Assembly: GCA_963798455.1 (NCBI GenBank) | Contig: CAWCTD010000003.1 | Coordinates: 2,790,001-2,854,000, forward strand | Source of the DNA: CAWCTD01 sp963798455 | Lineage (GTDB): Bacteria > Acidobacteriota > Terriglobia > Bryobacterales > Bryobacteraceae | DNA length: 64,000 nt | Direction: 5' to 3' | Shown here: piece after piece, positions 9,034 through 19,320 of the stretch | How positions within the stretch are numbered: the stretch's first letter is position 1 | How the letters are laid out: every line of letters starts with the position of its first letter | Notes under the pieces: model-generated | Told to the model about the DNA's origin: nothing | Databases searched by the model: none | What the model saw: only the letters and a program-made list of their open reading frames with translations | Translations under genes and position numbers: made by a program

Positions 9034-9397
9034 TTAAGGCCGGTAAGTTGCGATTGAGGTGTCCGTCTCCCAGAGCTTCACGTTGGAGACGCGGGCGCCG
9101 TGTTCGAAGGGAAAGCCCTGGCTGATCTCGTCGTGGAAGAACTTGGCCATGTTCTCGGCCGAGGGGTTCAGCACGTCGAACGGCGGCACGTCGTTCAGGA
9201 ATTCGTGATCGAGGCGGTCCACGACAGCGTGCAGCAGCCGCTTGAGCTCCACGAAGTCCACCAGCAGGCCGGCCTCGTTGAGCGTCTCGCCCTCGATGGT
9301 CACCTGGACCTTGTAATTGTGGCCATGCACCTTCTCGCACTTGCCGCGGTAGTGGCGCAAGGCGTGGCCGGCTGCGAAGGTTTCTTCCACCGAGATC

Positions 9398-9405
<8 letters not shown>
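9034..9405 (-). CDS. queD: 6-carboxy-tetrahydropterin synthase QueD (PTPS family)
   Basis: This 123-residue protein has the PTPS zinc ligands in the expected places: H14 (AGHALR) and H27/H29 (CEKVHGHNY), with catalytic C23. It also has the LVDFVELK segment, the RLDHEFLN catalytic histidine/aspartate segment and the NPSAENMAKFF motif with its conserved glutamate. QueD converts dihydroneopterin triphosphate to 6-carboxy-tetrahydropterin in queuosine synthesis. The ATG overlaps the end of the dinG-like gene by eight bases, so the two are coupled. Other queuosine genes are not in the window. PTPS for biopterin synthesis is an alternative, but the family size and the cysteine fit QueD. Confidence 0.9.
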
Positions 9406-11348
<1,943 letters not shown>

Positions 11349-11644
11349 GACGCCAAGACGCGATGGCTAGTTCATTCATTCAAAAGAGCTTATCGAAAAT
11401 TGGCTCCGTTTGGCAAAAATAGTTCTGGCACGGCCAGACAGGGATCGAGGCCCTGTCGGGCTGCCAAGATTATTGTAAGGGTCGATAAGCCGTTGAGCGC
11501 CAACGCGTTTGGGCAAGCTGTGGGCAGGGGGGCAGATAGCGGCGGCAGAGCAGTGGGAATCGCGGAAGCTCCTGCGGCCGTGAGGGGGAGAACCTCGGGT
11601 CGACGATGACGGCACCTGTGCGCCGAAAGCGCAAAGGCAAGAAG
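11349..11644. other. Left edge of the accessory island, non-coding
   Basis: No gene is evident in these 296 bases. Next to the repeat end the sequence is the imperfect tandem GACGCCAAGACGC. A hairpin GACAGGG-ATCGAGG-CCCTGTC lies at about 11440-11460 with a 7-bp perfect stem and no T-run, so it is not a standard terminator. It lies between the SIR2 gene's 3' end and the dinG promoter and could insulate the two. Confidence 0.45.
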
Positions 11645-12838
11645 TCAGAGCACTTGCTGAACATCCTCCCAGGTTGTGTCCTCTACCCACTTCTGAATAA
11701 CCCTGAGCTGCCCATCGTGACGGCGTCGGTCCCATCGGTCCCGGATCGCCCCGCGTGCCGCCTCCCTCGCCTCGTCAGGTTGGCCATGCACGAGGACCAG
11801 CCGGTGTTTGTAGGAGTAGTTCAGCCATTCGACCAGCACTCGGTTGATCCCTTTGTCACGGAATCCGTACCCGCTGACGATGCAGCGCGAGGACTTCCAC
11901 AGGTGCTTTCTGAAGAGGCTGTGCAGGTCGGCGAAGAGGCCGCCCGTATAGCCAAGCATCTTGTTGAAGGTTCCAATCAGAAGAAGGCTTTTCCCGTTCA
12001 GTAAGGGGTATTGCGGATTTCCCTGCCAGTCCCGAATAGGCTCATGTGCCCCTGCAACCGGAATGCCTGCGATTTGTCTCCATTGAGCCTTGCCCGAAGG
12101 CCGATAGAGAAGCCAATCAACGGAACCGTGAAGTTTGAAGAGGTAGCAGCGGCTCGATGACCACTCGTACGATCTGGGCCACCAGTAGCGCATGCCGTTT
12201 CGGACCGCGCCGAATCCGTCGACAAACTCGATTCCGGAGTGCCGGAACACCTTCTCCAGAACGAGATCATGGTTCAAAGTGAAGACATCGACGCGCTTCA
12301 CGGCCGGATCCCGCGCCGCGCCCACCAGACATCGAAGGTGGTCAAGCTGCGAAGGCGACCGAAACAACATGCCTTCGACGATCCTGTGGATGAAGCTCAA
12401 CGCCTCGTCGGCAAGTTCCGCAATCTTCGCAAGCTCGCTGCAAGGCGACAAGAGGTCGTCGTCGCGGAGATTTTCGGCAATCTTGCGAACAAATGGCTCC
12501 ACCGCTGGGTTCTCGTACTCCTGATGGAGATGGTCTGAGATCTGCGCTACTGCGTAGTAGAGATCCTCGTAGTTGGCTGTCCGATTCTTCTCGTATTCGT
12601 CGAAGTAATCTTGGCAGTGACGCCGAATGACGCCCAGGAAGGGTGCTACAGGTTTCATAGCCTGTTTGGGCGCACTTGGATGTCTAGGGACATCTCTACA
12701 GCCGACCAACCACCTGTCGTTGACCTTGCTGACGCCTTCGCCGGAAAGCACGCGTCTGGTCACCTTATCCGTGCACGGCAGACCCGCAGCTTTAGATGCC
12801 CCGGCCCCGATCAGAAATGCAACTCGCATGGCCTCCAT
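11645..12838 (-). CDS. SIR2-like domain protein, probable defence effector
   Basis: The 397-residue product from the ATG at 12838 has the SIR2_2-type NAD-binding motifs in order: LIGAGASKAAGLP (residues 9-21), FTLNHDLVLEKVF (about 186-198), LFKLHGSVDW (about 233-242) and SGYGFRDKGIN (322-332). Such proteins in phage-defence systems hydrolyse NAD when triggered, killing or stalling the infected cell. No extra recognised domain is visible; residues 50-180 and the C-terminus are unassigned. The open frame extends to 13138 but would overlap the divergent methyltransferase, and the GAGAS motif normally lies close to the N-terminus. The start could also be the ATG at 12829, preceded by GGAGG. It is divergent from the restriction-modification pair. 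Confidence 0.85.
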   Translation of the reverse strand: MEAMRVAFLIGAGASKAAGLPCTDKVTRRVLSGEGVSKVNDRWLVGCRDVPRHPSAPKQAMKPVAPFLGVIRRHCQDYFDEYEKNRTANYEDLYYAVAQISDHLHQEYENPAVEPFVRKIAENLRDDDLLSPCSELAKIAELADEALSFIHRIVEGMLFRSPSQLDHLRCLVGAARDPAVKRVDVFTLNHDLVLEKVFRHSGIEFVDGFGAVRNGMRYWWPRSYEWSSSRCYLFKLHGSVDWLLYRPSGKAQWRQIAGIPVAGAHEPIRDWQGNPQYPLLNGKSLLLIGTFNKMLGYTGGLFADLHSLFRKHLWKSSRCIVSGYGFRDKGINRVLVEWLNYSYKHRLVLVHGQPDEAREAARGAIRDRWDRRRHDGQLRVIQKWVEDTTWEDVQQVL

Positions 12839-12989
12839 ACTACCGAGATCGACTACCTTCTGGGAGCGGGGTATCGATGTCTTGACACCCTGCAGCAAGA
12901 TTCTGGGAGGGCGGTAGACCGGGCCTGATCTGAGCGGCCGAAGTGTTCTGTGGAGAGCCCCCGCCTCGCTGTTCGCGTCTCGTGAGAGA

Positions 12990-14012
12990 ATGCGATCAGG
13001 TGTAAATGTGGCCGGGCATCCGATCGAGGCGATGACGGACGAGTTGTCGGGGTTCATTCCCGCGGAGGTACTGCCCCTCAGCAACCCGCAGACGGATATC
13101 CCTCGAATCGCTAAGGATGAGAAGCTCGTCAGGCTCATCGAGGAGGCCGTTCAGCGCGTACCAACCCATCACCGGATCTATTGCGGCGATGCCCGGGCGA
13201 TGGACGAACTCGCGCCGGCGAGCGTGCACCTGGTTGTGACCTCGCCACCGTACTGGACGCTGAAAGACTACCGGCACGCGGAAGGCCAGATGGGGCACAT
13301 CGAGGACTACGACGAGTTTCTCGGCGAGCTCGACAAGGTTTGGTCGCGCTGCTTCCGCGCGCTGGTTTGCGGGGGCCGGCTGATCTGCGTGGTGGGCGAC
13401 GTTTGTCTCTCACGGCGGCAAAACAACGGCCGGCACACGGTGGTACCGTTGCACGCCTCGATCCAGGAACACTGCCGGCACATCGGCTTCGATAACCTCG
13501 CGCCCATCATATGGCACAAGATCGCGAATGCGGCTTACGAGGTCGAAAACGGATCAGGGGGCTTCCTCGGCAAGCCGTACGAACCGAACGCGGTCATCAA
13601 GAACGACATCGAATTCATCCTGATGGAGCGCAAGCCGGGCGGATACCGCACACCAGAGCTAGCCACGCGAGTTCTCAGTGTCATCGCCGAAGAGAACCAC
13701 CGAAAGTGGTTCCAGCAGATCTGGACGGGACTCACCGGCGCGTCAACCAAGCATCACCCAGCCCCTTACCCTGTCGAGTTGGCGGAGCGCCTCATCAGAA
13801 TGTTTAGTTTCGTTGGCGATGTGGTTCTCGACCCCTTCCTGGGAACCGGGACAACCACCGTGGCGGCTGCGAAGACCGGACGAAACAGCATCGGTTTCGA
13901 GGTGGATGAACACTACTTTGAGATGGCTCACAAGCGAATCGCTAACGAGACGGGCTCACTCTTCGGCAGGACTACCATCGAAGCTACGGACGGACTGAAG
14001 GTAGAAGAATGA
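12990..14012 (+). CDS. Site-specific DNA methyltransferase, beta-type order, TSPPYW motif
   Basis: The 340-residue product has catalytic motif IV TSPPYWTLKDY at residues 84-94 ahead of the SAM-binding motif DPFLGTGTTTVAA at about 281-293, the beta-class order. The SPPY form usually marks N4-cytosine methylation, though some adenine enzymes share it. A target-recognition region lies between. Start alternatives are 12990 (weak GAGAGA site) and 13032 (MTDELSG). The nuclease gene begins four bases before its stop, so they form a translationally coupled restriction-modification operon. Methylation type is inferred from the motif. Confidence 0.9.
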   Translation: MRSGVNVAGHPIEAMTDELSGFIPAEVLPLSNPQTDIPRIAKDEKLVRLIEEAVQRVPTHHRIYCGDARAMDELAPASVHLVVTSPPYWTLKDYRHAEGQMGHIEDYDEFLGELDKVWSRCFRALVCGGRLICVVGDVCLSRRQNNGRHTVVPLHASIQEHCRHIGFDNLAPIIWHKIANAAYEVENGSGGFLGKPYEPNAVIKNDIEFILMERKPGGYRTPELATRVLSVIAEENHRKWFQQIWTGLTGASTKHHPAPYPVELAERLIRMFSFVGDVVLDPFLGTGTTTVAAAKTGRNSIGFEVDEHYFEMAHKRIANETGSLFGRTTIEATDGLKVEE

Positions 14013-14750
14013 GCCTCCGACCAGAGCTCGAAAAGAGGCTCCGGGCCGCGATACAGAATTTCTGGAGAACTCGCGAGAGCCAGGCACAGCGGCAGGGAGC
14101 GCGGACCGGGACCAAGGACACCGGCGCGCGGTCGGCCGTCACAGGTGGCGCTCAGATGGGCGGCTTCGTAAGCCTGGTGAGGGACCTGCTCTGCGAACAC
14201 GGGATCGAGAACACCGAGGTGTACTGCAAGAACGTCTCTCGAACTTCCCGGGTGGTATCGACCGGAGAAGAAGTGGGATCTGCTCTTCGTCTCCGAGGGC
14301 CAACTGGTCGCGGGTATCGAGTTCAAGTCTCAAGTCGGTCCGTCGTTCGGGAACAACTACAACAACCGGACTGAAGAGGCACTTGGGAGCGCCACGGACC
14401 TGTGGGCGGCCTATCGGGAGGGAGCGTTCGCGCCGTCGGCAAAGCCCTGGCTTGGGTATCTGATGATGCTCGAGGAGACGGCGGGCTCGACAAGCCCTGT
14501 CCGGAACCGCGAGCCTCACTTCAGGGTATTCCCGGAGTTCAAGGACGCCTCTTACGCGGAGCGGTACCGACTGCTCCTCATGAAGCTCATCCGAGAGCGC
14601 CTGTACGATTCGGCGTGCTTCCTCTTGTCCGACCGCGTGAGCGGCCGCAAGGGTAACTACAGGGAGCCGGAGCCTGAGCTGAGCTTCGAGAAGTTCATAT
14701 CCTCTCTTCTGGCGAAGGCGATCGTGATCGCCGGGACGAGGGGGAAGTAG
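14009..14750 (+). pseudogene. XhoI/PaeR7I-family type II restriction endonuclease, frameshifted
   Basis: The first frame (from 14009) encodes RLRAAIQNFWRTRESQA, a GTKDTGAR segment and AVTGGAQMGGF, the N-terminal hallmark of XhoI/PaeR7I nucleases. After about 14231-14241 the homologous sequence continues one base out of register: LELPGWYRPEKKWDLLF, GIEFKSQVGPSFGNN, NRTEEALGSATDLWAAYREG and HFRVFPEFKD. The D...ExK catalytic residues are in the second frame. Removing one base near AACGTCTCTCGAA gives exactly 246 codons plus stop, the size I remember for R.PaeR7I. The nuclease is therefore broken by a single-base insertion, unless the base is a sequencing error or frame is recovered by slippage. 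The expected target is CTCGAG, by family. Confidence 0.88.
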
Positions 14751-14888
14751 CTTGCTCCAGAGTCCGCTGCGACGAGTTCAGAGGCGGATGAGGGCGGCAA
14801 GTGTCACGCGCGGGTATGCCACTAGGGTGGAGGCATGGCCGGTGCAGCGGACGCCGGTCCCGGCTGTTCGGCTTGCGTGAGGATGCGC

Positions 14889-15650
14889 TCACCCGATGAG
14901 CACCGAGTCCTCGTGCTGCGAATGGAGCGGCAGCGCCCGTTCTTCAGCCGGCATCTCGTCCCAAGTACGAGTGTCGAGGAGGCGGCCAGCTCGGGCCTTG
15001 AAGACGCCGCCCCATTGTTTGAAGAAGAACGGCACGTGGGCCCGGAGGCACCGGTCACGGATGTCGCCGACCCATGCGGGGTCCATTGGACGCGCGCCTG
15101 GTCCTGACTCGCCGCCCACGATCACCCAGTCTATTCCTCGTAGATCAAGATTCCGGAGGGGGCCGAGCAGTGGTTCGATACTGAGGAACTTCACCGGTGC
15201 CTGGGTCTTCCGCAGGTGGTCGATCCGGAAGAGGTGGTCTTCGCGCTCAACGCTGACACCCATCCAAATGTGGGGCCGCCAGATCAGCCTTCGGTCCAGA
15301 TCCAGCAGCCGGGCCGAACGTTTGGTGAGGATCTGGTACTGATGCCAGCATGCGCGGTTCATGACGTTGAAGACTCGAAAAATGTAGGTGGAAGGCACGT
15401 CCTCGTGGAACAAGTCGCTCATGCTGTTCACGAAGACGCGGCGTGGTTGACGCCAGTGCAGCGGGTGGTCAAGCATGTGCTGCTGTAAGGTCAGCTTGAA
15501 GCCATTGCGGTAGTTCCTCTGCCCCATCGCTTGCAGGCGGTGTGACAGGCGCTCGGCGTAACAGAACTTGCAGCCGGGGCTGATCTTCGAGCAGCCGGTC
15601 ACCGGATTCCACGTGGCGTCCGTCCATTCAATGTGGGAGTTATTGGCCAT
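14889..15650 (-). CDS. DUF5131 / phage Gp37-Gp68 family protein with three-cysteine motif
   Basis: This 253-residue protein begins MANNSHIEWTDATWNPVTGC and carries C20-X6-C27-X2-C30 (GCSKISPGCKFCYAERL), the three-Cys motif of the family. Conserved FVNSMSDLFHEDVP, QILTKRSARL, GVSVEREDH, LSIEPLLGPL, DWVIVGGESGPGARP and FFFKQWGG segments follow. The cysteines suggest a metal or iron-sulfur site like that of radical-SAM proteins, but this is inference; the biochemical function is not established to my knowledge. Its ATG lies one base after the stop of the TcmP gene, so both are made from one transcript. The partnership is the reason TcmP is named. Confidence 0.9.
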   Translation of the reverse strand: MANNSHIEWTDATWNPVTGCSKISPGCKFCYAERLSHRLQAMGQRNYRNGFKLTLQQHMLDHPLHWRQPRRVFVNSMSDLFHEDVPSTYIFRVFNVMNRACWHQYQILTKRSARLLDLDRRLIWRPHIWMGVSVEREDHLFRIDHLRKTQAPVKFLSIEPLLGPLRNLDLRGIDWVIVGGESGPGARPMDPAWVGDIRDRCLRAHVPFFFKQWGGVFKARAGRLLDTRTWDEMPAEERALPLHSQHEDSVLIG

Positions 15651-16514
15651 CCTAGAACCACTTCCTTCGACGGTATTTGTCGAAAATGTCCTGCACGATC
15701 TTGTGCCCCGTTGGGTCGGGCGAGGCGAAGAAGAGGTAGTATATCGTCGCTCCCTGTCTGTTGGGGAATCTCAGCGGCGCCGGAGAGAATCTGAAACCGG
15801 CGACATCCAGAAGGCGCCTGCGGTACCCTTCCGCGATCTTCTCATTGGCGTCTTCGACCTTGATCATCACGGGGCCCTCAAACAGGTGATGCTGTCGATC
15901 CTCCTCGTAGGCGAGGGCGCGCCAAGACTCATCTCCCCAGAACCGGTTCATCCGGGAGACCTGCAACGGCTCCGCTTTCTCGGGATCGCTCAAAAGGACA
16001 TTCATGTTCATGTCCATCACCATGAAATTGAGGAAGATCTCCACCGAGCGCATCCGCCCTGCTGTCGCCACGACCTCCCAGGAGAGGTCGATGTTGTAAG
16101 GGTCCAGCAGGCAGAGCGCCCTCCTGTAGTCTGCGTACTTCGCCCTCGGGAAGACATCACGCAGCAGCACCTCGTTGCAGTCTCCCGGATAGACGTAGAC
16201 ATCCGACCGGTTCCCGACGTGGTGTCTCAGTTGATCTACACGGCTCGGGTCGGCGTCGATGAAGTGGTACTCCTTGAACGGCGGGTCGGTGGCAAGGGCG
16301 TTTAGCGGGCTGCCGGGAATGATCTCTCCGGTTGTACGGGAGACGTGGGCGCCCAGGCCGGCGAATGCATCGATGTAAAGGTGATGGAATCCTCTGGCCG
16401 AGACGATCTTAGAGTAAGGCCCAGCGTACTCGCGAAGGATGGCGAGCTTCACTTCCGACCAGGGACCTATCACGTCGTACTCGGCTGGCACGAAAGCACT
16501 CCCAGAACAAGAGT

Positions 16515-16944
<430 letters not shown>

Positions 16945-16996
16945 AGGGGCCAAAAGGCAAAGGCTAGGCGGTAGAATGGTTCACGAGGAGGCGGGC

Positions 16997-17212
16997 GTGC
17001 AGCGTCAATTTGACGTCGTGATTGAACGTGACTCCGAGGGGTGCTACGTGGCCTCGGTCCCCCAGATAGCAGGCTGCCACACTCAAGCGCGTTCCCTTGA
17101 CGAAGTCATGGAGCGCATCCGCGAGGCGATTGCCCTTTGCCTTGAGGTTCAGGGAGAGCCACCAGAACAGTTGGAGTTCGTGGGGGTTCAACGAGTCACT
17201 GTCGCCGCATGA
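16997..17212 (+). CDS. hicB: HicB-family antitoxin
   Basis: From the GTG at 16997, preceded five bases upstream by GAGGAGG, the protein is 71 residues. It begins MQRQFDVVIERDSEGCYVASVP and continues QIAGCHTQARSLDEVMERIREAI, the partial-RNase-H-like HicB fold. No C-terminal DNA-binding domain is present. An upstream ATG at 16976 is in frame but would include the ribosome binding site in the coding region. The order antitoxin then toxin, with a four-base overlap, is common for short HicB. A TAGAAT -10 lies at 16972-16977. HicB neutralises the HicA mRNA interferase. Confidence 0.88.
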   Translation: MQRQFDVVIERDSEGCYVASVPQIAGCHTQARSLDEVMERIREAIALCLEVQGEPPEQLEFVGVQRVTVAA

Positions 17213-17433
17213 GCAGGCTGCCCCGAGTCACAGGCAGTCAGTTGATCGCCGCCCTCGCCCGTGCGGGCTTCGCAACTGCTCGGGTGCGAGGGAGCCACCA
17301 TTTCCTCCGCCATGAGGACGGAAGGAGCACGGTTGTTCCAGTGCACTCGGGTGAGATCATCGGGCCGGGACTTCTTCACAAGGTGCTCCAGGACGCCAGT
17401 TTCTCCCCTGAAGAACTCGAACGCCTGCTGTAG
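17209..17433 (+). CDS. hicA: HicA-family mRNA interferase toxin
   Basis: The 74-residue protein has the double-stranded-RNA-binding-like HicA fold with the catalytic histidine motif RVRGSHHFLRHEDG, followed by TVVPVHSGEIIGPGLLHKVLQD. It starts inside the hicB stop codon (ATGA), so translation is coupled. The stop at 17431-17433 is followed within three bases by the third, diverged copy of the dinG 5' end, so the pair is wedged between dinG copies 2 and 3. Intact by length and motif. Confidence 0.9.
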   Translation: MSRLPRVTGSQLIAALARAGFATARVRGSHHFLRHEDGRSTVVPVHSGEIIGPGLLHKVLQDASFSPEELERLL

Positions 17434-17435
17434 CA

Positions 17436-17510
17436 TCGGCCCATGCGGGGAGAAAAAGTGGCGAACGGTGACGGGCCGCGTGGCGCGGGGCATGGATGGC
17501 TCCAATACCG
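17436..17510. repeat. Diverged third copy of the dinG 5' end
   Basis: On the minus strand from the ATG at 17493 the sequence encodes MPRATRPVTVRHFFSPHGPM, against MPPTSRPVTTRHFFSPHGPL in the intact gene. In the plus direction GGCCCATGCGGGGAGAA is shared exactly. Similarity fades around 17510, near the site matching GTTTAGTGGATCACGC. It is a short remnant of the same gene start, more diverged than copy 2. Confidence 0.8.
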
Positions 17511-17628
17511 AGTCTAGCGAATCCCGCGGGAACGCCCGAGCCAGTTCATGCAGCCTGGCGAGGAAGGACTTCGCGCTCGATACGCAGGCTCAGGGTGTGA
17601 CATCGCCTGAGGTATCATTAGTCTTCCC

Positions 17629-18555
17629 ATGCAAGAGCAACAGGCGGAACCAAGCCGGCGGCGCGTGTCCGTGGTCATTGTTTCCTTCAACAACGCCGCG
17701 GCGCTCCGGCGCTGTCTCACGGTGCTGGAGGCTTCCGGCGATCGCGATGCCTTTGAAATCCTCGTGGTGGACAACGGCTCCGCCGACGATTGCTCGCGGA
17801 TGGACGCGGAGTTTCCCGCCATCGACATGCTGCGGTTGCCGCGGAACTTCGGGCTGGTGAAGGCGCTCAACATCGGCATGCGCACGGCCAGGGGCGAATA
17901 CTTTCTGTTCCTGGAGCCCGAGATGGAAGTCACCCCAGGCGCCATCGCGGCTCTGGCGGCGCTACTGGATGCCGCGCCCGACGCGGTCGCCGCGTGCCCC
18001 CTGGTCATCGGCCCGGAGGGCGAGGTGGTGTCGCGCGTTCATCCCCTCCCCCTGCCCGCCGAGCTTCAGCGAGCATGGCTCTCCGGCGAGCTTCGCGGCT
18101 GGACCCCGCCCGAACTGGCCGGCTCCGATCCTGTCGAAGTGGACTATCTCAAGCCGCCGGCGATGATGGTCCGCAGTTACTTCCTTAAAGGCCTGCGCTA
18201 CATCGACGAGCGCTATAGCAACGCCTGGTGGGACATGGAGATCTGCACGCAGATCGGGCGCGCCGGGAAGACCATCCTGCTGACACCGGCCGCCCGCGTG
18301 GTTCTGCATCCTCCCAGCCAGGAGTGGACGTTGCCCTCGGGCGCCCGGGGCCTGCTGGCCGCCGACAGGGCTCTCGGCGCAGCGGTCTGGTGCGGCAAGC
18401 ACTACGGCTGGATTCAAGGCGTCAAGTTCCGGCTGGTCGCGATACTGCGCTCCCTGGTCTCCCTGTTCGGCCTGCGCGACGCCGGTTGCCGCTTCGCGGT
18501 CTTCACATGCCTGCTGAACGGCCAGAAGCTGGATGGGTCGCAGCGGGCGATGTAG
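17629..18555 (+). CDS. Family 2 glycosyltransferase
   Basis: The 308-residue protein has a GT-A fold signature: RVSVVIVSFNNAAALRRCL (12-30), FEILVVDNGSADD (42-54) and LPRNFGLVKALNIGMRTARGEYFLFLEPE (70-98). Where most family members have an N/D-x-D metal motif after the strand, this one reads EPEME. The W-W-D-M-E segment near residue 205 fits the catalytic region of rhamnosyl-type transferases. No membrane segment is obvious, except a hydrophobic patch near residue 275. A TATCAT -10 at 17613-17618 lies ten bases before the ATG. Sugar donor and acceptor unknown. Confidence 0.85.
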   Translation: MQEQQAEPSRRRVSVVIVSFNNAAALRRCLTVLEASGDRDAFEILVVDNGSADDCSRMDAEFPAIDMLRLPRNFGLVKALNIGMRTARGEYFLFLEPEMEVTPGAIAALAALLDAAPDAVAACPLVIGPEGEVVSRVHPLPLPAELQRAWLSGELRGWTPPELAGSDPVEVDYLKPPAMMVRSYFLKGLRYIDERYSNAWWDMEICTQIGRAGKTILLTPAARVVLHPPSQEWTLPSGARGLLAADRALGAAVWCGKHYGWIQGVKFRLVAILRSLVSLFGLRDAGCRFAVFTCLLNGQKLDGSQRAM

Positions 18556-18575
18556 CCCAGGGATGAGCGCAGGCT

Positions 18576-18860
18576 CTACGAAGCCTTCTTGAAGCGTTTC
18601 ACGTCGATGTTGGCCTCGTGGCGGCGAACCTCCGCTAAGTCGTAGTTCATTTGCAGGCGCAGCCAGAACTCCGGCTCGCTCCCGAAAGCCTTCGAGAGCC
18701 GCACGGCCATCTCGGCCGAGACGCCCGCCTTGCCGTTGACGAGATTGTTTAGCGTCTGCCGGGTCACCCTGAGGACTTTGGCGGCCTCCGTCACCGTAAG
18801 GCCGAGCGGCTCGAGGCAGTCGTACCGGACGATCGCGCCGGGATGGGAAGGATTCTTCAT
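18576..18860 (-). CDS. higA: HigA-family antitoxin (XRE helix-turn-helix)
   Basis: About 94 residues beginning MKNPSHPGAIVRYD, with the HTH core LTVTEAAKVLRVTRQTLNNLVNGKAGVS typical of HigA/VapI antitoxins, then MAVRLSKAFGSEPEFWLRLQ. A further ATG at 18866 gives a two-residue longer form. AAGGGAG upstream is the ribosome binding site. It follows the toxin gene by about 20 bases, the usual reversed HigB-HigA order. It binds the toxin and probably represses the operon through the palindrome at 19171-19180. Confidence 0.92.
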   Translation of the reverse strand: MKNPSHPGAIVRYDCLEPLGLTVTEAAKVLRVTRQTLNNLVNGKAGVSAEMAVRLSKAFGSEPEFWLRLQMNYDLAEVRRHEANIDVKRFKKAS

Positions 18861-18882
18861 GGGCATGCATGTACTCCCTTAG

Positions 18883-19155
18883 TTAATCGAGGAGATCGAC
18901 ATCGAAGGCGTCGCCATCCTCGAGGCGGAAAATGACTCGCCAGTTCCCGCTTACAGTCACGGACCAAAAGCCCTCCAGGTCACATTTGAGCCGGTGCCGG
19001 CGAAAACCCGGAATGTTGAGCGCCTGGGGCGATTCGGCTGCGTCGAGCGCAGAGAGAACACGTTGGACCTTGCTACGCAGCGCGGCGTTGACGCGGCTCG
19101 GATTGCCACTCTCGTAGAACCGTCTGAGGCCACGATGCCGAAAACTTCGGACCAC
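18883..19155 (-). CDS. higB: HigB-type RelE/ParE superfamily toxin
   Basis: This 90-residue protein begins with (V/M)VRSFRHRGLRRFYESG and shows the HigB landmarks ALDAAESPQALNIPGFRRHRLKCDLEGFWSVTVSGNWRVIFRLEDGDA. The SGNWR segment with conserved arginine fits ribosome-dependent mRNA cleavage toxins. The GTG at 19155 lies five bases after a TACAAT -10, so the mRNA is probably leaderless. It is full length by comparison with the family. With higA it forms a second toxin-antitoxin pair within 1.2 kb of hicBA. Confidence 0.92.
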   Translation of the reverse strand: MVRSFRHRGLRRFYESGNPSRVNAALRSKVQRVLSALDAAESPQALNIPGFRRHRLKCDLEGFWSVTVSGNWRVIFRLEDGDAFDVDLLD

Positions 19156-19160
19156 AACCG

Positions 19161-19180
19161 ATTGTATAGTGACAATTGTC
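19161..19180 (-). promoter_or_regulatory. higBA promoter with palindromic operator
   Basis: On the minus strand TACAAT (19166-19161) is a good -10 box ending five bases before the higB start. Immediately upstream lies the perfect 10-bp palindrome GACAATTGTC (19171-19180), within the spacer where a repressor would block polymerase. Autoregulation by HigA is known for the family; that this is the site is inference. Confidence 0.5.
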
Positions 19181-19320
19181 GCTCGTCAAGCCCAATGAGG
19201 TCCTTTCCCCGCGTCAACCGCACGCTGTAGCCTGGGGCGAAGACCTTAGAAGGCGGCCTCTTTTCCCCGATATCCGCGTCTCAGCGCCGAGTTCGCCCGA
19301 TGTTTCGATAGGATCGTTAC

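Noticed and set aside
11440..11460. Hairpin near the island edge considered as an integration site or tRNA
   Set aside because: A single 7-bp stem with no T-loop, no CCA and no second copy. Neither a tRNA nor an attachment site is supported.
12838..13138. N-terminal extension of the SIR2 protein to 497 residues
   Set aside because: It would overlap the divergent methyltransferase and place the GAGAS motif 110 residues in. The ATG at 12838 is the better start.
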